Shown piece by piece: positions 60,206 through 64,000 of a DNA stretch of 64,000 nt. Source of the stretch: Microbacterium sp. SORGH_AS_0862. GTDB taxonomy: Bacteria > Actinomycetota > Actinomycetes > Actinomycetales > Microbacteriaceae. Position numbers and translations under genes: made by a program. The number at the start of each line of letters is the position of its first letter. Position 1 is the first letter of the stretch. A model generated the notes under the pieces. The model worked only from the letters and a program-made list of their open reading frames with translations. It ran no database searches and was not told the DNA's origin. Location: positions 1,922,001 through 1,986,000 of the forward strand of contig NZ_JAUTAY010000001.1 of the NCBI RefSeq assembly GCF_030818795.1, in the 5' to 3' direction.

Positions 60206-60806
60206 CGGTGGTCTCCTTCACGGGGGTGGCGTAGGCGGCGAAGGCATCGGCGAGCAGACGGATGTGGCGGCGTGCCGCATCCGAGTCGCGCGTGCTGAGC
60301 CATGAGAGGGTGAGGCCGTCCAGGCAGCTCGCCAGCGACCACGCGAGTTCGTCGAGCGGACGGGTCCACGCGATACCGGCGAGTTCGGCGGCGTAGGAGA
60401 GGCTGGCGCGCGCCGCGGCGCGGTAGGTGGCCCACTGGCGTTCCACCGCATCCGGGTCGTGCCGCATGGCGTGGGTGGCGACGTCGAGCAGGGTCATCTC
60501 GCGTTGCGGCTCCGACTCGAGCAGCCGGAGGTAGGCGTCCAGGCCACGCGCCAGCACCTCGGCGCACGTCGCGTCGGTGTCGGCATCCATCCACGCCGCG
60601 AGTCGCTCCTGCTCCGTGATGTGCTCGACGATCGCGGCGATCAGGTCGTCGCGCGAGGCGAAGACGTAGTGGAATGCTCCCAGCGGCATATCGGCTTCGG
60701 CGACGATCGCGCGGGTGGTGGCCGCGGCCAGCCCCTCGCGCCCGATGACCCGGACGGCCGCGTCGAGCAGCTCGCTGCGACGCTCCTCGAAGGAGAGGCG
60801 GCGCAT
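60195..60806 (-). CDS. TetR-family transcriptional regulator
   Basis: The 203-aa protein has a classic N-terminal HTH: RRSELLDAAVRVIGREGLAA, ATTRAIVAEADMPLGAFHYV. The C-terminal ligand domain includes ELAWSLASCLDGLTLSWL. It is cotranscribed with the SDR gene upstream (1-bp overlap at 60806) and with the SCP2-like, aminotransferase and MFS genes downstream. It probably represses this five-gene operon through the dyad at 61645-61660. Confidence 0.9.
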   Translation of the reverse strand: MRRLSFEERRSELLDAAVRVIGREGLAAATTRAIVAEADMPLGAFHYVFASRDDLIAAIVEHITEQERLAAWMDADTDATCAEVLARGLDAYLRLLESEPQREMTLLDVATHAMRHDPDAVERQWATYRAAARASLSYAAELAGIAWTRPLDELAWSLASCLDGLTLSWLSTRDSDAARRHIRLLADAFAAYATPVKETTDAD

Positions 60807-61604
60807 CAGGCGCCCCGTCCCGCGCGCTCGGTCGCGGCGCGTCCGACCCTGAGCGTGAGCCGGCGCGGAGCGAGTTTAGAACCGATCGACTGGATGCGGT
60901 TTCCCCAGCCGACCGTGACGACGGGTCCGCGGCGGGCGTCGAGGGCCGCGAACGTCGCGTCGAGCACCTCATCGATCGTGCCGACGCGTCCCACCTTGAA
61001 CTGCTCCGAACCCGACGCCTCGAAGAAATCCGTCGCCGTCGGGCCCGGGCACACCGCGAGCACCCGCATCCGGGATCCCCGGTTCTCCTCCCAGATCGAC
61101 GCCGTGAGCGAGGTGAGGAACGCCTTGCACGCGCCGTACACGGCGAGGTTCGGGGTGGGCTGGTGGCCGGCGATGCTGGAGATCATGAGCAGGATCCCGC
61201 CGTCGGCGGCGAGCAGGTCGGGCAGCAGCAGCCGGGTGAGAACCGTGGGGGCGGTCACGTCGACCGCGATCTCCTGGGCGATCCGCGCGGGGTCCTCGCC
61301 GGCGAAGGCCCCGGCGGTACCGAACCCGGCGCAGTTCACCAGCACCTCGGTCGTCAGCGAGCGCTCCGCGAGCTCGGCTGCGATCCTGCCGGGGGTGGCG
61401 GGGTCGGTGAGGTCGGCGGGGATGACGTCGACCTGTCGGCCGTGCTGCGCGCGCAGTGCGGCGCCGAGCTCCTCGAGTCGGTCCGCTCTGCGGGCGATGA
61501 GCACGAGGTCGTGGCCGCGTGCGGCGAAACGCTCCCGCGTATCCGCGCCCGAGCCCCGAGCTCGCCCCCGTCACGACCGCCACGGGTCGTCGCGTTTCCT
61601 GCAT
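60806..61604 (-). pseudogene. SDR-family oxidoreductase gene with a one-base frameshift
   Basis: The ATG at 61604 opens MQETRRPVAVVTGASSGLG, the NAD(P)-binding TGxxxGxG motif. The frame is then lost at about 61545-61550. The adjacent frame continues with ADTRERFAARGHDLVLIARR, NCAGFGTAG, SSIAGHQPTPNLAVYGACKA (Tyr-x3-Lys) and the C-terminus. Removing one base yields a complete 265-aa short-chain dehydrogenase. It heads a five-gene leftward operon with TetR. A sequence error is a strong alternative to true inactivation. Confidence 0.82.
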
Positions 61605-61644
61605 GAGCGCCTCCTTCGTCCCTGCCCCGTCGCAGTTGGACGTT

Positions 61645-61660
61645 TGACCAAGTTGGTTCA
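61645..61660. promoter_or_regulatory. TetR-type operator upstream of the SDR-TetR operon
   Basis: TGACCAAGTTGGTTCA is an odd-centred dyad (CCAA-G-TTGG core) of the form bound by TetR/AcrR proteins. It lies about 40 bp before the SDR start codon in the promoter region. The TetR encoded in the same operon is the likely ligand-responsive repressor. Confidence 0.6.
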
Positions 61661-61878
61661 TGAAAGCGCACGCACCCCGCGCAGGGCAAGCATTCGCCGC
61701 GATTCGCAGGTGCGGGAAACTCCCCCGTAATCTGCGGGACGCCCGGCGCCGGGGCGCCCGCATCCGGCCGGAGTCCGGAACGGGCGATGTGCGGTGCGCA
61801 GCGGTGCGCAGGAAGGTGCGCGTTCGTCAGGACGGATGCGTCGGAATCGTCCTGTTCGGTGGTGATCTCCTGCGGTGC
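61661..61878. other. Intergenic stretch without a visible gene
   Basis: Between the TetR-type dyad and the ald terminator I see no reading frame with a start signal and normal composition. The region contains short GC palindromes (for example CCGGCGCCGGGGCGCC near 61744) but no repeat shared with families A or B. Confidence 0.4.
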
Positions 61879-61901
61879 GGATGCGGGGGCGCCCCGCATC
61901 C
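61879..61901. terminator. Hairpin terminator after ald
   Basis: GGATGCGGGG and CCCCGCATCC form a perfect 10-bp stem with a three-base loop, 6 bp beyond the ald stop in the leftward direction. Confidence 0.65.
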
Positions 61902-61907
61902 GGTGGG

Positions 61908-62999
61908 TCAGGCGCGGGGCTTGTCGGGGAAGGCGGCGGCGACGCCCGCGTTCGCGATCGAACCGCGGAGTGTGTTGAGCCCGAGCGCGAGGGCGGGGTC
62001 GTCGGCGAGCGCGCGCTCCCAGCCCTTGTCCGCGAGGGCGAGGGCGTAGGGCAGCGTCGCATTGGTCAGGGCGGGGGTCGACGTACCGGCCGCGGCGCCC
62101 GGCATGTTGGCGACGCACGAGAAGATCGTGGGTCCGACACGGAATGTCGGGTCGTCATGAGTCGTCGGGTGCGAGTCCTCGAAGCAGCCGCCCTGGTCGA
62201 TGGCGATGTCCACGAGGACGCTGCCCGTCTTCATCCGCTCCACGGTCGCGTGCGAGACGAGGTGCGGCGCCTTCGCGCCGGGGATGAGGACGGCGCCGAT
62301 GACGAGGTCCGCATCCAGCACCGTGCGCTCGATCTCGTACGCGCTGGATGCCACCGTGCGCACGGCGCCGCGATACAGATCGTCGAGCTGACGCAGCCGC
62401 GGGATCGAGATGTCGAGCACGGTGACGTCCGCGCCGAGCCCCACGGCCTGCGCGACCGCATTGCTTCCCGCGATGCCGCCGCCGATGACCGCGACCTTCG
62501 CGGGGCGCACCCCGGGGACCCCGGCGAGCAGCACGCCGCGGCCGCCCTGCGAACCGAGGAGGTGGTAGCCGCCGGTCAGCACGGACAGGCGCCCCGCCAC
62601 TTCGCTCATGGGGGCGAGCAGCGGCAGGGAGCGGTCGGGCAGCTGAACGGTCTCGTAGGCGATCGCCGTCGTCCCGGCGCCCAGCAGCGCGTCGACGAGG
62701 TGCTCGTCGGCGGCCAGGTGCAGGTACGTGAAGAGGGTGAGGTCGTCGCGCAGATAGCCGTACTCGGAGGCCACCGGCTCCTTGACCTTGAGGACGAGCT
62801 CGGCCGACCAGGCCTCGGCGACGTCGACGAGCCGCGCGCCCGCGGCGGCGAACTCCTCGTCGGTGATCGAGCTGCCGGTCCCGGCGCCGCTCTGCACGGC
62901 GACCTCGTGGCCGTGACGCACCAGCTCGCGCACGCCGGCGGGCGTGGCGGCGACGCGGTACTCGTGGTTCTTGACCTCGGCGGGGATTCCGATGCGCAT
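61908..62999 (-). CDS. ald: Alanine dehydrogenase
   Basis: The 363-aa enzyme catalyses NAD-dependent deamination of L-alanine to pyruvate and ammonia. R15 (EYRVAATP) and H96 (TYLHLAAD) match known substrate-site residues, and KVKEP carries the lysine. The NAD fold is [17 protein letters not shown] (about residue 168). [40 protein letters not shown] complete the family signature. It is divergent from an Lrp/AsnC gene; Lrp-type AldR control of ald is well known in actinobacteria. Confidence 0.95.
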   Translation of the reverse strand: MRIGIPAEVKNHEYRVAATPAGVRELVRHGHEVAVQSGAGTGSSITDEEFAAAGARLVDVAEAWSAELVLKVKEPVASEYGYLRDDLTLFTYLHLAADEHLVDALLGAGTTAIAYETVQLPDRSLPLLAPMSEVAGRLSVLTGGYHLLGSQGGRGVLLAGVPGVRPAKVAVIGGGIAGSNAVAQAVGLGADVTVLDISIPRLRQLDDLYRGAVRTVASSAYEIERTVLDADLVIGAVLIPGAKAPHLVSHATVERMKTGSVLVDIAIDQGGCFEDSHPTTHDDPTFRVGPTIFSCVANMPGAAAGTSTPALTNATLPYALALADKGWERALADDPALALGLNTLRGSIANAGVAAAFPDKPRA

Positions 63000-63070
63000 G
63001 GGCGCCGTCCTTCGTTTCGATGTATCAGGATGTTCGTCTGGAGCGGGCCGAATCTAGAAGAAAAGCGTGT

Positions 63071-63115
63071 CAGAATCACTACCTGCCGAAGAGAATTCTC
63101 TGCATCGGGAGAATT
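63071..63115. promoter_or_regulatory. Probable Lrp/AldR binding region between ald and its regulator
   Basis: The 12-bp palindrome AGAGAATTCTCT (63090-63101) and a second GAGAATT (63109-63115), 18 bp from the first, lie with CAGAATCA (63071-63078) in the divergent promoter. Repeated A+T-centred half-sites spaced about two turns apart are typical of Lrp/AsnC octamer binding. Confidence 0.6.
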
Positions 63116-63148
63116 ACGGACGATGTCCGGTGGGACGCGGGGTGGGGT

Positions 63149-63652
63149 ATGGCGCAGGCGCAGAACCGACGGGCGGATCCGGTCGACGAGCGCATCCTCT
63201 GGGAGCTGCGCCGCGATGCGTCCCAGACCAACGCGGCGCTCGCCGCACGGGTCGGGCTCTCACCCTCGGCGACGCACGCACGGGTGCGGGCCCTGCGCGA
63301 GTCCGGCGCCCTCGGCTCTGCGCACGCCGATGTGGACTTCTCCGCTCTCGGACTGCCTCTTCAGGCCATCGTCGCGGTCAAGCTCCGCGCGCAGGCGCGG
63401 CCGGCGATCAAGACCTACGCCGAGAAGGTCTCGCGCCTCCCGAACGTCCTGAACCTCTTCTTCCTCGGTGGGCAGACCGACTTCCTCATCCACGTCGTCA
63501 CGACGTCGCCCGAGCAGCTGCGCGACTTCGTCGCCACGCGTCTGAGCATGGATCCCGCAGTCGCCTCGACGGAGACCCAGATCGTGTTCGACTGGGTGCG
63601 CACCTCGGCTCGTGCGGCCGGTTTCGACGACATGCGCGGCCCCATCGGCTGA
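63149..63652 (+). CDS. Lrp/AsnC-family transcriptional regulator (AldR-like)
   Basis: The 167-aa protein has an AsnC-type HTH (VDERILWELRRDASQTNAAL, AARVGLSPSATHARVRALRE). A RAM effector domain follows (LPLQAIVAVKLRAQARPAIK, FFLGGQTDFLIHVVTTSPEQ). Divergent position to ald and the repeated half-sites between them suggest an alanine-responsive regulator of ald. ATG at 63149 is preferred; the upstream frame extension is operator DNA. The ribosome-binding site is weak. Confidence 0.9.
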   Translation: MAQAQNRRADPVDERILWELRRDASQTNAALAARVGLSPSATHARVRALRESGALGSAHADVDFSALGLPLQAIVAVKLRAQARPAIKTYAEKVSRLPNVLNLFFLGGQTDFLIHVVTTSPEQLRDFVATRLSMDPAVASTETQIVFDWVRTSARAAGFDDMRGPIG

Positions 63653-63731
63653 CCCCTCGCCCGCATCCCTCGCCCGCATCCCTCGCTTTACCGCATCCGG
63701 TCCTCCGCGACCTGCGTCCGACGCCCCAGTT

Positions 63732-63838
63732 CACCTGTCGCAGATCGACTCACGGTCGTCGTTCTGTGACAGGTGAACTGGGGCAGTCCGTGTTCGCCTG
63801 TCGCAGATCGACACGTTTGGCTCGATCTGTGACAGGCG
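63732..63838. repeat. Family A twin hairpin, copy 3
   Basis: The two 44-bp elements lie at 63732-63775 and 63795-63838, again exactly 19 bp apart. In both the left arm reads CCTGTCGCAGATCGA, one change from the other copies, leaving one mismatch against TGTGACAGG. The outer arms of the first extend to CCCCAGTT...AACTGGGG (63724-63783). The pair lies between the Lrp gene and the leftward gene at the window edge. Confidence 0.88.
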
Positions 63839-63915
63839 AGCCGGGCGGCAGGGCGAGCGGGCGGCAGGGCGAGCCGGGCGGCAGGGCGAGCGGGCGGCAG
63901 GGCGAGCGGGCGGGC
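63839..63915. repeat. Imperfect tandem repeats, GC-rich
   Basis: A unit of about 15-16 bp, GGGCGGCAGGGCGAGC, repeats about four times with single-base variation, then decays to GGGCGGGCGGG. It abuts the twin hairpin just as the low-complexity block at 3414-3576 abuts copy 1. Confidence 0.7.
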
Positions 63916-63922
63916 GGGAGGG

Positions 63923-64000
63923 TCAGGGCTGGAGGTAGCGACGCAGGAGCAGGCGCAGCTCCTGCAGGGTCTGCTCCTCCGCGGCGGGCGGGGCGGCGAA
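63923..64000 (-). CDS. C-terminal end of an unidentified gene
   Basis: Twenty-five C-terminal codons are present, ending EEQTLQELRLLLRRYLQP and a TGA stop at 63923-63925. Codon use (C/G-ending) and the amphipathic leucine-rich helix support a real gene. The family cannot be named from this fragment. Confidence 0.6.
   Translation of the reverse strand, partial: FAAPPAAEEQTLQELRLLLRRYLQP

Overview
The window is a very G+C-rich chromosomal segment with C or G at most third codon positions, short ATGA/GTGA overlaps between operon genes and many apparently leaderless starts. Together with a lone tRNA-Ser, an F420-type LLM oxidoreductase, a DUF7882-like small protein and an Asp23/DUF2273/DUF6286 cluster, this points to an actinobacterium of the Microbacteriaceae, most like Microbacterium. 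That assignment is an inference; no 16S gene is present. No phage, insertion sequence, integrase or CRISPR array was found.

Layout. 1-11.6 kb: a purine or nucleoside salvage and peptide-uptake locus (BMP-type binding lipoprotein, adenosine deaminase, nucleoside deaminase, GntR/UTRA regulator, PPC-domain protein, amidohydrolase, complete Dpp/Opp-type ABC importer) tied together by shared ACTTGTCGACAAGT-like operators. 11.6-15.4 kb: repeats, a creatininase-family gene with L-lactate dehydrogenase, an LLM oxidoreductase, tRNA-Ser(CGA). 15.4-20 kb: small genes including an aldo/keto reductase-MerR-GNAT operon and remnants. 20-25.2 kb: GH3 glycosidase, NupG-like MFS permease, two NAD(P)-binding proteins and TetR. 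26-29.6 kb: trehalose synthase-like GH13 and maltokinase, converging. 29.6-41 kb: sugar module with two ROK regulators, a TIM-barrel isomerase, a ChvE/MmsAB-type monosaccharide importer and a large cell-wall-anchored GH43 enzyme. 41.9-45.8 kb: membrane GT2 synthase plus GH18-like protein. 47.7-52 kb: envelope-stress (Asp23) locus, with an ECF sigma factor and a cysteine-bearing Asp23 protein divergent from an Asp23-DUF2273-DUF6286-AmaP-CsbD operon. 52-63.7 kb: housekeeping and accessory metabolism ending in a divergent alanine dehydrogenase/Lrp pair.

The most striking non-coding signal is two families of fixed-length hairpin repeats. Family A has a 44-bp core and occurs as three pairs, each pair separated by exactly 19 bp (63 bp start to start) although the spacer sequences differ. 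All three pairs lie where genes converge. Family B is 54 bp long, with six copies near 11.7-12.0 and 15.0-15.1 kb. Five genes carry single-base frameshifts, each leaving a total length of 3n+1; these may be genuine pseudogenes or, more likely, uncorrected sequence errors.
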